DNA of 64,000 bases from Zygaena filipendulae (taxonomy: Eukaryota; Arthropoda; Insecta; Lepidoptera; Zygaenidae): positions 2,435,501 to 2,499,500 of the forward strand of contig OU015675.1 of the NCBI GenBank assembly GCA_907165275.2, read 5' to 3'. Position 1 is the first letter of the stretch. Every line of letters begins with the position of its first letter. Made by a program: the position numbers and the translations under genes. Under the pieces are notes generated by a model that saw nothing but the letters and a program-made list of their open reading frames with translations, was not told where the DNA came from and searched no databases. Positions 21,924 through 32,902 of this stretch are shown here, one piece after another.

Positions 21924-22488
21924 TTATGTTATCTTATACTTACTAATAAATGAGGTAGTTATTTATGATTTGTTGTTTATGTAAATTAAATGTGTTCTAA
22001 ATTATCTGAAGAGACGTTGTTTTATTGCGTAGTATTTGTGTGGCAATGAGTGTGTCACTGAGGTTGCAGTTGTTTGCGTATGTGCTAATGTAGGTATACA
22101 TATATATTTTTATGTGATTAGTGTTTTCATGTACTTAATATTACTATTCGAATGTAGGAGGTATTACCTGGAGCTATTGAATCGATTCTTGAAACTTTTC
22201 GCAAATAGCCATTTTCATCTCGAAACGTATTCTCCACGGAATGTCAACATTACCGCGGGTAAAACCGCGGGATCACGGCTATATATTAATTAATGTATTT
22301 ATTTATTACTTCTGTAAGTTTCCATGAATCAGTTTGTGCGTTTGAGGTAGGTATAGGTAATATGAAATACTGAACACCTTGTGCCTTTTAAATGGGGACC
22401 ATAAAATAAAAACTAATCTGATTTTGAACAATCATTGTAATATATGTATACATATACCTATGTTTTTTTTGCATACACGTTGTTGAAA

Positions 22489-22683
22489 CTAGCTGTTCCC
22501 TGCGGTTTCACCCGCGGTAATTTTGGAGCTCCCACGGGAATTCAGGGATAAAAAGTAACCTATGTCCTTTTGTGTACCCCTAATAACGTGTATACAAAAT
22601 TTCATGATAATCAGTTGAGCCGTTAAGGCGTGAAACCGTAACAAACAAACAAACAAACTAAGGATTTATAATATTAATAAAGA
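22489..22683 (-). mobile_element. Helitron-like non-autonomous element, complete copy
   Basis: Same family and layout as the copy at 19855-20064, with GTTTG repeats after the ATTATAAAT start and the CCGCGG hairpin before CTAG. Confidence 0.65.
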
Positions 22684-22790
22684 TTCTTGAGGGAACTCTG
22701 AAATTGTAACGCGGGTGAAATCACGGCGAACAGCTAGCTAAAGAAAGTACTGGTAAAAACCGACTGATGCTCTATGATTTTACTGTCACA

Positions 22791-23108
22791 CTAGCTGTGC
22801 CCCGCGGTTTCACCCGCGTTAATTTCAGGAAAAATTCTACCAATGCGAAATATATTCCATTACTACATGAATTTTTGCGTAACGCAACGTACATACGCAA
22901 CGGAAGCTCTCAAAAGGAATAATTCCCAATGTTTTTGCAACATTTTTCATGGCTTCTCCGGTCCTATTGGTTGTAGCGTGATGTTTTAAAGCCTTCCTTG
23001 ATAAATGAACCATTCAACACAAAAATAATTTGTTCAATTCGAACCGTTCAATTTGAATTAGCGCGTTCAATAAAACAAACAAACAAACTCTTCAACTTTA
23101 TAATATTA
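22791..23108 (-). mobile_element. Helitron-like element, variant interior
   Basis: It has the same CTAG/hairpin end and GTTTGTTTG start, but the middle (TTTTTGCGTAACGC, CAACATTTTTCATGGC) differs. That middle recurs in a second copy at about 47960-48240. Confidence 0.55.
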
Positions 23109-23570
23109 CTAGCTGTCCCCCGCAATTTCATCCGCGGTAATTTCGAAGTTCCCGCGGAGGTTGCGGGAAAAAAGTACTCTATGTCCTTCAGTTCCCGAGG
23201 GAATTCCGGGATAAAAACTATCCTATCTTTTAAGTTGGACCATATTATAAACGGTTGCAAAATTTTATCAAAATCCGTTCAGTAGTTTCGGAGTCCATCG
23301 CGGACAAACAACGTGACACGTGATTTATATATACTAGACTAGCTGTCCCCCGCGATTTCATCCGCGGTAATTTCGGAGTTCCCGCGGAGGTTGTGGGAAA
23401 AAAGTACACTATGTCCTTCAGTTCCCGAGGGAATTCCGGGATAAAAACTATCCTATCTTTTGAGTTGGACCATATTATAAACGGTTGCAAAATTTTATCA
23501 AAATCCGTTCAGTAGTTTCGGAGTCCATCGCGGACAAACAACGTGACACGTGATTTATATATATTAAGAT
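23109..23570 (-). mobile_element. Two tandem Helitron-like copies, about 98% alike
   Basis: Unit 1 is 23109-23338 and unit 2 is 23339-about 23570. Both run from CTAGCTGTCCCCCGC to ACGTGACACGTGATTTATAT with about five mismatches by eye. A related single copy lies at 35967-36142 and another on the plus strand at 51250-51412. Confidence 0.65.
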
Positions 23571-24428
23571 AGATAGTAAGTATGAAAATATATTGGAGTA
23601 TTTCATACTTACTATAATATTACTCTTATAAGTTACCTTACTACTTTTAATTATTTGTGTTGTTTTAGTAAGCACTGACGGTGACTCACTACACCAATGG
23701 CCTAGTCACCTAGAGGAGATAAATTATTTTCCTTGTACACAACTTAAATGCTATCGAAATGATCTCAGAAAACCTCGGTTTGGCCTGCACGTGTAATCCT
23801 TACTAATATATAAATGCGAATGTCAGTTGATTTCTTTTTTTGTTTGTCTGTTTGTTACGTTTTCATACTTTAACTACGTAAATGGACGAATTATGTAAAT
23901 TGAAAACATATTATATTTTATTTATTTATTTAACATAATCCACAGCACTTAATACTATGGACATATTTATTAATTAAACCTACTGCCAATAACGGATTAA
24001 TATTATAATATATGCTTTAACCTAAGAAATAAAATGATTTTTTTTCTTTAAAAACATCTCACAAACACTGTGTTTTGCATTTTCATAAGTAGATATACAG
24101 ATATCCTAGTTAAGTAATCTTAAAAACCACCTACAACATACTTAGAGAAAAAAAATCGAAAAATCACGAAAAATCTACTGCTGGACATCTGGACATCTGT
24201 CATCAGAATGAGACTTGGCAAGTAGTTTCGAAGGAAATCTCGACATTCAGGTGTTCGGGGCTGCCGGGATCAGATTGTTTATAACTAGGTACCTACTAGT
24301 GGAGAGCACAGACAGTAAAACACAAACATTTTTATATAAAAACCTGTTTAATCACAATTGTCATTGAGATAAGAACACAAATTGTTCACATAATCAGTTT
24401 TAACATCACAGATCAAGAACGAAAACAA

Positions 24429-24767
24429 TTACGCGTATATTTCAATAAGAAATCTGAAGCCGGACCCGCGTCCGCTTTTCAATTTTATATTGACGAAGTT
24501 GAATCCGAGCCCTCCGCGATTTATAGACGGCTCAGCCAATCCGTTGTCCAAATCCTTTATAGCGATTCCTTTGATTTTCTGATCTCCTAGTGGATATTCG
24601 AAGTACACCTCGCGTTCACGCTTGATCAAGGGTACGGCGCTAGCTTCCTCTGTCTTCTCATAGACTTTCCTCACTAGTCCACTGTAATCGGCGACCTGAC
24701 CCACTATAACTGTTCTGCAATGTATAACAGACACTATGCATAATAAAACGAATATTTTTATAGACAT
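24429..24767 (-). CDS. MBF2/REPAT-like small secreted protein, gene 4
   Basis: A compact 112-residue protein on the minus strand with a clear signal peptide (MSIKIFVLLCIVSVIHC, 1-17). The MBF2 core is at 65-112: IKGIAIKDLD, RGGLGFNFVNIKLKS, then GSGFRFLIEIYA at the very C-terminus. Before the core is a charged stretch (KREREVYFEYP). No tail follows the core, unlike genes 2 and 3. It is closest in shape to gene 1. Three GATA-type words lie within 120 bp upstream. It sits in Wnt5 intron 1 on the Wnt5 strand, 1.6 kb or more from any other nested gene. Function unknown; the family is linked to gut and immune-challenge expression in moths. Confidence 0.85.
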   Translation of the reverse strand: MSIKIFVLLCIVSVIHCRTVIVGQVADYSGLVRKVYEKTEEASAVPLIKREREVYFEYPLGDQKIKGIAIKDLDNGLAEPSINRGGLGFNFVNIKLKSGRGSGFRFLIEIYA

Positions 24768-24783
24768 TTTCGTTGTTCTTCAA

Positions 24784-24885
24784 TTATCACGTTGAGCAGT
24801 CGAGTCGTGTGTATTGTTTGACACTGTTGGTAAAGTGATAAATTGTTCAAGAGGTCGTTTGACTGACTTTAAATCGTGTGATAAG
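24784..24885 (-). promoter_or_regulatory. GATA-type site cluster upstream of MBF2-like gene 4
   Basis: TGATAA occurs at 24784-24789 (minus) and 24836-24841 (plus), and TGATAAG at 24879-24885 (plus). GATA factors are known drivers of midgut genes in insects. Short words like these occur often by chance in AT-rich DNA. Confidence 0.25.
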
Positions 24886-25429
24886 GACGGACATGTGCGA
24901 GAAAGACGTCCGACAAAGAAGGTCAAATGCCTCGGGTATCTGTAGGCATCTCTGATTTACATTCTTGTTTTTATAGATTGTTATTCCGTTCATGCATTAT
25001 GTAGTTAAACCTAGTTACACCTACCTACATCCGATATTGTAACCAACAAAGTCAAACAAGTGCACCTAATCCGATCAATTCGATACCATTTACTTGTTAA
25101 AATCCTTACATATTTAACAAAGTCCTCCACCGCGTCTGCCTGTTTGTATGTTCGCGATAAACTCAAAAACTATATCTACCTACTGAGCGGATTATATAAA
25201 ATCATAGGTACTTTAGTTTTTTCATACTAATTAGTTCTTATTTTATGGTGTATCAAAAATGAAGTTGCAAAATTAACAGTTGATTGTACCACGTTATGCT
25301 CTATGTAAGTTCAATGCAATCCATTTGCCATAAAAGTTCTTGAGTTTGTGATATTCTAAAAATAGGGTGAGAAATTATTTCTTGGAGTCCAGTGGCTAGC
25401 CAGGAGTGGCCATTTCAAACTTGCGGTCG

Positions 25430-25775
25430 TTTTGTGTATTATATTTTAATATGTATGTATATATATTGTATATAATTAGGTATGTATTTATGTATGTATT
25501 TTTATGTTGTGTAGTGCGCTTGTGTTTTCTGGCATGTACATTGTACAGCAAGTAAATATTTATATTATATTAATTATGTTTATACTCAATCTTTATGATT
25601 TAGTTTATTAGTATTTTAATATTATTATTTTTCGATTTTTCGTTGGTTGCACATCCCTTCCTTTATATCTCTCTATCAATCCAATGGTTAACTGTTAGAT
25701 AATGCTGCAAGTCATTAAGTTCGCCATTTGTACCTCTTGTGCAAAATAATAATGTGAAAATAAATAAATAAACAT
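25430..25775 (+). mobile_element. 3' end of a retroposon (LINE or SINE)
   Basis: CAAGTCATTAAGTTCGCCAT followed by TTTGTACCTCTTGTGCAA and a tail of AAATAAATAAATAAA, the usual 3' end of lepidopteran LINE/SINE copies. Confidence 0.5.
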
Positions 25776-26908
25776 TTTCTTGATTCTACACTTCTTAATT
25801 TCCGTTAATTGCGTCAGTTTTATTTCGCATTATTTGATAATATTATACGAAGCTGTTATGAATCGGGCCTTTACTCGAACGAAAGTTTCAAACCTTATGT
25901 CAGACGAAATAAGAGTCAGTTTGAAATGACAGTTCAGTGTTAATCACAGTGAGTAGAGTAAACCAATTAGGTAATTAGCAGAATTGAGTGTTTACATTTT
26001 GTGGAAACCAAGTGGAAACGGACTCTGTACCTACGTTACTCTATTTCTATGCAAATATCCTTCGACTAAAAAAAAGGAAATATCAGCAAACATTGTTTTA
26101 AAGTAAAGCCCTTATGACTAAAATAAGCATCGTTGTGAAAAATCATATTACGTACCCGTAAGATATTTTATTTGAAAAAAAATAGATAGAAGAATATATA
26201 AAATAAGATAAATACCTGCTAATGTTTGTGTAATAAATTCTCAAGTCAATAACTAAAACTTTTGTCAAAAAGTAGATACGGATAAAAGCTACAGTACCAA
26301 TAGATACAATCGATCTGTCTACGTAGATATTATATCTATAACATCATCCATTCTTAGTTATCTACTTTTTTGAGCTAAGAGAATTAATTGTTAGTATGCT
26401 AATAAAACATGAATTACTGATTTTAATTACATTTTATTGGTTATTTAATAGTTATAATTATAGTAGTTTTAAGTCCGAAGGCAGATACCTATACCACAGA
26501 TAATATAATACTATACTAGTACCTATACCTAGCTTAGTTCTTTTATGTCGGACAAATATAAATCCCTCCGAGAGCTCAAACGGGCAACGGAACAAATCGT
26601 AACAGCCAGTTCCATGTCATGTAGGTACTCGTACGTTTTATCAAAACAAAATTCTATATCTTATCTAACACCTATTGCGCATGGAATAAAGATAAAACTA
26701 AGTGGCTGCACCGCATTTTTGTTTATAGCTGGCCGAAAGACGATTGTTTGCATCATTTTATTAAAAAAAAAAATTAGGCTTAAGTGTATAACAGGGACTA
26801 ATTCTATTTTCGACTTTATCGAATTTGTTTTTTAGTACAAAAAATACTTTCATTAAAAAGTGCCAGTTATACTTGGATCAATACAGTGCGTTGAACGTGC
26901 GTTTAAAA

Positions 26909-27256
26909 ATGTCAACTGTGTTTTTAATGCTTATTTTAATTAGTTTCGTGCAAATTAACTGTGACAGTTTGCACGAGGGATCCCGAATGGCCAACGACAG
27001 ACTTATCCATAGTAGTGTACACGAGAAATCGGCTGTGTTTTACATGAGGACCGAAGATGTGGCGTTTCCGAAATATTATGAGGACCATAACAATTTGATA
27101 ACGGCGATCTACGTCATAGATAATATGGACAACGGTGGATCGGCGGAAGTCGGTTTTGGCGGGGTCGGTCACACCTACGCCGGTGTTCATTTGAGGAGTG
27201 CTGCTTGGAGCGGGTTCAATTTCACCTTAGAAATTTATGGGGTGCAATTGTTATGA
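26909..27256 (+). CDS. MBF2/REPAT-like small secreted protein, gene 5
   Basis: A 115-residue secreted protein on the plus strand. The frame is open further upstream, but the ATG at 26909 begins the signal peptide (MSTVFLMLILISFVQINC). The MBF2 core is at 64-115: ITAIYVIDNMDNGG, FGGVGHTYAGVHLRS, then SGFNFTLEIYG and a short hydrophobic end. The middle of the protein has a histidine/serine-rich stretch (HSSVHEK). AATAAA at 27263-27268 is only seven bases after the stop and is the probable poly(A) signal. It is antisense to Wnt5. Of the single-exon members it is the most diverged from the gene 2/3 pair, sharing mainly the core pattern with genes 1 and 4. Confidence 0.85.
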   Translation: MSTVFLMLILISFVQINCDSLHEGSRMANDRLIHSSVHEKSAVFYMRTEDVAFPKYYEDHNNLITAIYVIDNMDNGGSAEVGFGGVGHTYAGVHLRSAAWSGFNFTLEIYGVQLL

Positions 27257-27872
27257 ACTTAAAATAAAATTAAAATTGAAATGAAAACAAAAAAAAATAA
27301 CTTTATTTGTTACGACACACAAAAGATCACATACAACGCACGGGTATAAAATTCTTAATTACCTACTTATTTAACTTATTAGAATTAATGTGAATGTGAG
27401 TTTGTTTGTTACGCTTTCACTCTTTAACTAGGTAAGTACTCAAGCGATCGTCATGAAATTTGGCATACCTCTGTACCTTTTCAGGGGTACAGGACAATAT
27501 TATACAGATTATGTACTTTTAACTAGAAATTCCCGCGGGAACTCCGAAGAATAGTTTTAGTAATAAATAAATAATAATATAATGCTTGAAGACTATCAAC
27601 CACGCCACTGATCCCAAACAAAGCAGAGCTTAAAATAAATGTTACACAGTTCAGTTAACCTATTTGAATAGGCAAAAACAAAAAAAAAACATACCTATTT
27701 CAATGCAATTTTCTGAAAATTTTCTATTGAGTTTTAGAAATGGCACCAACCACTTTGAAAAAAATTGGTGCCTAATCATAATGTGATTGTGATAACCACG
27801 AATCCTTTGCTTGGAAACGCCTGCTATAAAAGTACATGCAAAGTGGCATATACGGCACGTACTTATTATATA

Positions 27873-28331
27873 CTAGCTGTCCCGCGCGGTTTCACCCGCA
27901 ATAATTTCTTAGTTCCCGCGGGAATTCCAGGATAAAAAGTATCCTATGTCACTCAATATCATTTTAGCTTTCTATAAGTGAAAGAATTTTCAAAATTGGT
28001 TCAGTAGATCCAAAGATTACAAATTCACAAACTCCGGAGTTCCCGCGGGAATTCCGGAATAAAAAGTAATAAGTCACTCAGGATCATTGTAGCTTTCTAT
28101 AAGTGAAAGAATTTTCAAAATCGGTTCAGTAGATTCAGAGATAGCTGTTTCCCCAATGGTTTTACCCGCGGGAAATTCGGAGTTCGGATTAATTCTCGAA
28201 TAAAAAGTACCCTATGACACTCAGAATCACTGTGACTTCTTATAAGTGAAAATTTTTCCAAAATCGATTCAGTACATCCAGAGATTACCCCCTACAACGT
28301 CACAAACTTACAAACTTTTGCTCTTTATAAA
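27873..28331 (-). mobile_element. Helitron-like composite with internal tandem repeats
   Basis: CTAGCTGTCCCGCGCGG end, then three units of roughly 120-145 bp, the third interrupted by a second hairpin end (GATAGCTGTTTCCCCAATGG). The same composite layout occurs at 48951-49558. Confidence 0.6.
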
Positions 28332-29332
28332 ATGAATCCTTATTTCCCTTGGCCACGGCATGACGCGTGAACGGCTGGACCAATTTCGCCAATTCTTTTT
28401 TGTTGTGTTTGCTGTTGTAAGGAGAAGAAGAATAAAAGAAGTTCGGAGTTCCCAGGCGGTTGAAACTGCGGGGCACGGCTACTTATTCATATTAAAAAAT
28501 TATACACCTTAGTTCCATAAGAACGAAATGTTGACCGCTGTTTGAACGACCCACGGCTTTTCGTAGATAAACTATTTGATATATTCCACAATAAATCAAG
28601 TCGATGAAAAGATAGCAGTCCAATAAAAGTTTGAAAAAAGGTAAAAAAGGTAAGGTAACAAGATATCGGCTACTAATTATTATAGGAGGAAAAAAAAAAC
28701 ATTTTATTACAGCTTTTGTAAATTATTGGTACGATTGTTAGCTTGATACACATACATATATAACATAGAGCTGCCATAAAACTTTAATAAATTTTTTCTA
28801 TGCAGCCGACTGATAGGTTACGATAGATAGGTTGGTAGTTCTAAGTGAAAACTCCTGAACTGAAGTATGAAAACTATTTAATATTTATAGAATAAATATA
28901 GACGTGAAGCGTGACAGTTATGATTGATGATAATGCTTAGATAAACGATTGTATCAACTGTTAAATTCGTGATAAACAATGAAACCTAATTACTAAAATA
29001 AATTAAATGTTAAGAAGAAGAAGAAGAAAATACATTTATTTCAGCACAACACACAAGAAAAAGAAACAAACATCAACAGTGCCTAATCTAAAGAGACATA
29101 GATAATATCTCTTGCATGCTCTGCCGAAAGGGTCACCAACTCAGCATTAGCTAGCATTAGCTTATTATACATACTTTTTTATTAGAAGATTCGATAATAT
29201 GGCATCTCAATTGGTGCAAGCTTTTCAATGTAATAAACTATTGAGTAATGATTTACTTAGCTACGTCACGATTTATCATATACCTACGTGTTGCCTACGT
29301 GTGTACGTGATACACATCTGTATCAGATAGAA

Positions 29333-29522
29333 TCTCTACTAATATTATAAATGCGAAAGTAATTCTCTCTATCTGTCTGTCTGTTACGCTCTCACACCTT
29401 AACGGCGCAACCGATCATCATGAAATTTTGCATACTCATTGTCAGGGGTACATAAAAGGACTTTTGCTCCGGAATTCCCGCGGGAACCCCGAAATTAACG
29501 CGAAATCGCGGAAAACAGCCAG
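29333..29522 (+). mobile_element. Helitron-like non-autonomous element
   Basis: TCTCTACTAATATTATAAAT start and GCGGAAAACAGCCAG end, a one-base variant of CAGCTAG. Confidence 0.6.
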
Positions 29523-30259
29523 TATAGTTATATTTTGAAACGATTTAAATCAAGGGTCAACTATCATCTACATTTTTCTAGATTAAAATAAATGCTTTTT
29601 TTTTAAACAAATATCAGACGTACTCGTAGCTATTCTGACTTAATAGATCAATTATAAAGACACTTACTTAAACAACCAACTCATTAGATATTATTGGTTG
29701 AAAAATAAAAAAATATCACATAAACAGCTCTATATAAATCCAGAAATGGCTGCAGTTACCAAAGGCGTGACTACAACGACCCATAATAGTTGTTTTAGTA
29801 GCTCTAATGAGGCACTCAGATCAAAGGATGTGGCTGTAGCTGTGCGAGAGCATTTGCCAGGGAACCGGTTTTTTGTAGAGAATTTTATTTTTCTGGCCTA
29901 CTAACAGTTCCCTGCGGTTACAACCGCGTTCATTACGGAGTTTCCGCGGGAGTTAAGGAATGAAAAATAAACCGACTCCAAAAAATACAAATATGCACAA
30001 AACAGCAAAAAATAACCAAACACCGATCTTTTGGAGTAATCCAAAAGATCAAAATGGACATAATACTATTATTGATATGTGCTACCTACTTACTGATCGG
30101 TTCAAAGTCGGTCCCTGATTTTAGAAAGCATTATTTTGTTGTATTGGTAATATATTTTGATATCCTTATGTACTTCGTACCTACACGGAGTGATATGAGA
30201 GGCCGTAGTACGGCAGACCTCTAAAAATATAGTGTAATATTTGAACATATTCAAGGGTG

Positions 30260-30416
30260 TGTTTTATATTGTGGATGATGTTGGTCTGGATGGATTATTA
30301 TTTATTTAAATAAATACAGCGAGATCAGTGACGAGACGATATATTTTTATTCAGCGGACATTGTACATCTGACATAGACAATTGACCACAGACAACATAG
30401 ATTAGAATCTACAACA
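30260..30416 (-). repeat. 3' LTR
   Basis: 157-bp terminal repeat matching the 5' LTR. GGGTG lies directly outside it (30255-30259). Confidence 0.95.
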
Positions 30417-30427
30417 TGCTCCTTTTC
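30417..30427 (-). other. Polypurine tract of the LTR element
   Basis: GAAAAGGAGCA on the minus strand directly before the 3' LTR, the expected plus-strand primer position. Confidence 0.6.
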
Positions 30428-30754
30428 GACATTGACAAATGTGACATGACATTGACGTTTATGCTAATGACAAATTATGACATTTATGAAGTTTTGTAAA
30501 CAAAGTTTCTGAAGTCTAAACTTTCTGAAATTTATGAAACTAACTTTATGAACTGAATTGGAATAACAATGTGATGAACTAAATAAGTATTATACTGAAA
30601 GAAATAAGTAGTTATAGTAGTGCAGAATTACGTACATTATTATCAAGACATTGAATTTTTGCGGTACACATTTATCTAGAATAAATTTATACTTGTGTTA
30701 TTTAATTAAGTTAAACATTGTCATTTGAATAATAATTATGAAACTATAGGTACA

Positions 30755-32902
30755 TTAAAAGTTTACATTGAATGTTTTTGGCTTTCTTATTTGCCTTCCT
30801 GATCTTGTCACATAGTAATAATCAGACTTTGGTTCAGATATTTCTTTCTTGTTCTGACCATTAGAATTATTATATGAACTTAGTTCAGGTGACTTTAGAA
30901 TTGGCTGATTATTTCTATCAGAACATGGAGATTGACATGGAGACACATTACATTTATTTGGACTTTGACTTACAGATCTCTCAGTTCTGTTAGGACTTTG
31001 ATTTTTGTTTGGAGACAAGTTATAATCATCTTGATCTGCATATTTATGTTTTTTACAACTAGGAGACAATGAATTAAAGTTACTATAGTTAGAAGACAAA
31101 GAATTGCTATAGTTATTATCCTCCTTCCTAAATGATAAACGAATGTGTTGACTATTTCTTCGATAAACATTACCATATAAATCTTTTATCATGTAGGAAC
31201 GTGGAAATTTTGATTTAGATACAATAATACCTTTTGACCACTTTTTATGTGTAGGTTTCAGCTTAAAATAAACATTATCATTGACATTAAATGAATTATA
31301 ATTTTTACAACTTTTATTATAGTATGACTGAGTTTTTTCCTTATTTTTAATTAAATTTTGACCATGATGTTTAAATCTTACAACTTTAGGTTTCAAATTA
31401 GTTAACTTACTGGGTACTTTAGTTCTTAAAGTTCTTGACATTAATAATTGAGCTGGAGAACACAAATTACCTCTTGGAGTGTTGCGATGTTGCAACAAAC
31501 CAATAAATGGATCTGTGCCGGACTCCTCACACTTTCTAAAGATATCTTTGACAATTCTTACTGAAACTTCGGCTAAGCCGTTACTTCTAGGTAAGTATGG
31601 ACTGGACGTTATATGTTCTATGTCCCAATCACTCATAAATTGCTTAAACTTTTCAGAATTCATGGGAGGACCATTGTCACTCACCAATTGCAATGGAATA
31701 CCAAATCTTGCAAAAATTGATTTTAACTGTAATATAACAATATCACTTGTGGTGTTATTATTAAGACAAATTGTTTCTATGAAGTTTGAGTAATAGTCTA
31801 CAACAATAAGATATTTTTTGTTATTATATTCAAAAAAATCTATTGCTACTTTTTGCCAAGGAAATTGTGATGTCTCATGAGATATTAATGACTCTTTACT
31901 TTTATTATTCATGAAAATTGCACATGATTCACACATTTTTACTTTATTTTCTATATCTTTACTAATGTTAGGCCAAAATACAGTACAACGGGCTTGAGCT
32001 TTAGTTCTTTCTATGCCTAAATGACCTTCATGGAGTATTGACAATATTTCAGACCTTAAAGAAGTTGGTATAATGACACAGTTATTTTTGAATAGAATAT
32101 TATCTAAACAATGAATTTCATCCCTAATATGCCAATAAGGTAAGACAATTGGATCGGTGTGTTCTTTGCTATTCGGCCATCCATTCACCGTATACTCTTT
32201 TAATTTTTGTAAAATAATATCATCACTAGTATATTTTAAGATTTTTTCTAATTTTTCTTTAGAAATAGCTAAGTTTGAAGTAAGTAAATTGACATGAATT
32301 CGAATATTTTGATCAATTTCATCAAAAACACTATCATCATCACTATTTTCATACCTTTTATCACTTGGAGCTCGAGACAATGTATCAGACACATGCATAT
32401 TAGAACCTTTTGTATAAGACACTATTAATTGGTACGCTTGTAGGGTAATCATCATACGCTGAAGACGAGAGGGTACATTATATAATGGTTTCTTGAATAA
32501 AGTAACTAGTGGCTGGTGATCCGTTTCTACATGAACTATTTGACCGTATATATACTGATGGAATTTTTTACATGCAAAGACTATTGCGAACAATTCTTTT
32601 TCAATTTGAGCATAATTTTGCTGGGAGACAGATAATGACTTAGATGCATATGCTATTGGGTTATTACCATGCATGATCACTGCTCCTACTGCATCTTTAC
32701 TTGAATCTGCTGATATTCTAATAGGTTTCTTAGGATCAAAGTATGTAAGAACTGGTGACTGTGATATTAAATCTTTTAATCTAATGAATTGATTATTGTG
32801 CATTTCAGACCATTGCCAATCATTTTGTTTTTTAAGTAAATCTCTTAGTAAATTAGTTTCTTCTGACAAATTTTTTATGTATGAACTATGGAACTTACCC
32901 AT
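30755..32902 (-). CDS. RNase H-integrase part of Pol, RT missing
   Basis: A 715-residue frame that begins just past the deleted RT. It overlaps the end of the Gag-protease frame by 28 nt in another phase. Residues 10-50 are the RT/RNase H connection (NLSEETNLLRDLLKK). RNase H follows with its acidic residues in ADSSKD, EKELFAI and ETDHQPL. Integrase has an H..H...C..C finger (HEGHLGIERTK, then CESCA) and the catalytic Asp-Asp-Glu set in VAIDFFEY, SDNGPPMN and NGLAEVSVR. The C-terminal 150 residues are Ser/Asn-rich and end RSGRQIRKPKTF. The ATG is incidental: in an intact element this would be one Pol protein. Without RT this copy cannot copy itself. Confidence 0.88.
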   Translation of the reverse strand: MGKFHSSYIKNLSEETNLLRDLLKKQNDWQWSEMHNNQFIRLKDLISQSPVLTYFDPKKPIRISADSSKDAVGAVIMHGNNPIAYASKSLSVSQQNYAQIEKELFAIVFACKKFHQYIYGQIVHVETDHQPLVTLFKKPLYNVPSRLQRMMITLQAYQLIVSYTKGSNMHVSDTLSRAPSDKRYENSDDDSVFDEIDQNIRIHVNLLTSNLAISKEKLEKILKYTSDDIILQKLKEYTVNGWPNSKEHTDPIVLPYWHIRDEIHCLDNILFKNNCVIIPTSLRSEILSILHEGHLGIERTKAQARCTVFWPNISKDIENKVKMCESCAIFMNNKSKESLISHETSQFPWQKVAIDFFEYNNKKYLIVVDYYSNFIETICLNNNTTSDIVILQLKSIFARFGIPLQLVSDNGPPMNSEKFKQFMSDWDIEHITSSPYLPRSNGLAEVSVRIVKDIFRKCEESGTDPFIGLLQHRNTPRGNLCSPAQLLMSRTLRTKVPSKLTNLKPKVVRFKHHGQNLIKNKEKTQSYYNKSCKNYNSFNVNDNVYFKLKPTHKKWSKGIIVSKSKFPRSYMIKDLYGNVYRRNSQHIRLSFRKEDNNYSNSLSSNYSNFNSLSPSCKKHKYADQDDYNLSPNKNQSPNRTERSVSQSPNKCNVSPCQSPCSDRNNQPILKSPELSSYNNSNGQNKKEISEPKSDYYYVTRSGRQIRKPKTFNVNF

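Noticed and set aside
23109..23570. CRISPR-like array
   Set aside because: Repeats are 230-bp Helitron-like units, not short direct repeats with unique spacers.
26545..26835. 96-residue frame upstream of MBF2-like gene 5
   Set aside because: No family motif, AT-rich low-complexity composition; likely chance.
31479..31793. Plus-strand frame within the LTR element
   Set aside because: Antisense shadow of integrase.
32875..32902. The Gag/Pol overlap as a programmed frameshift
   Set aside because: The reverse transcriptase core is absent between the two frames, so the phase change reflects a deletion, not a recoding site.
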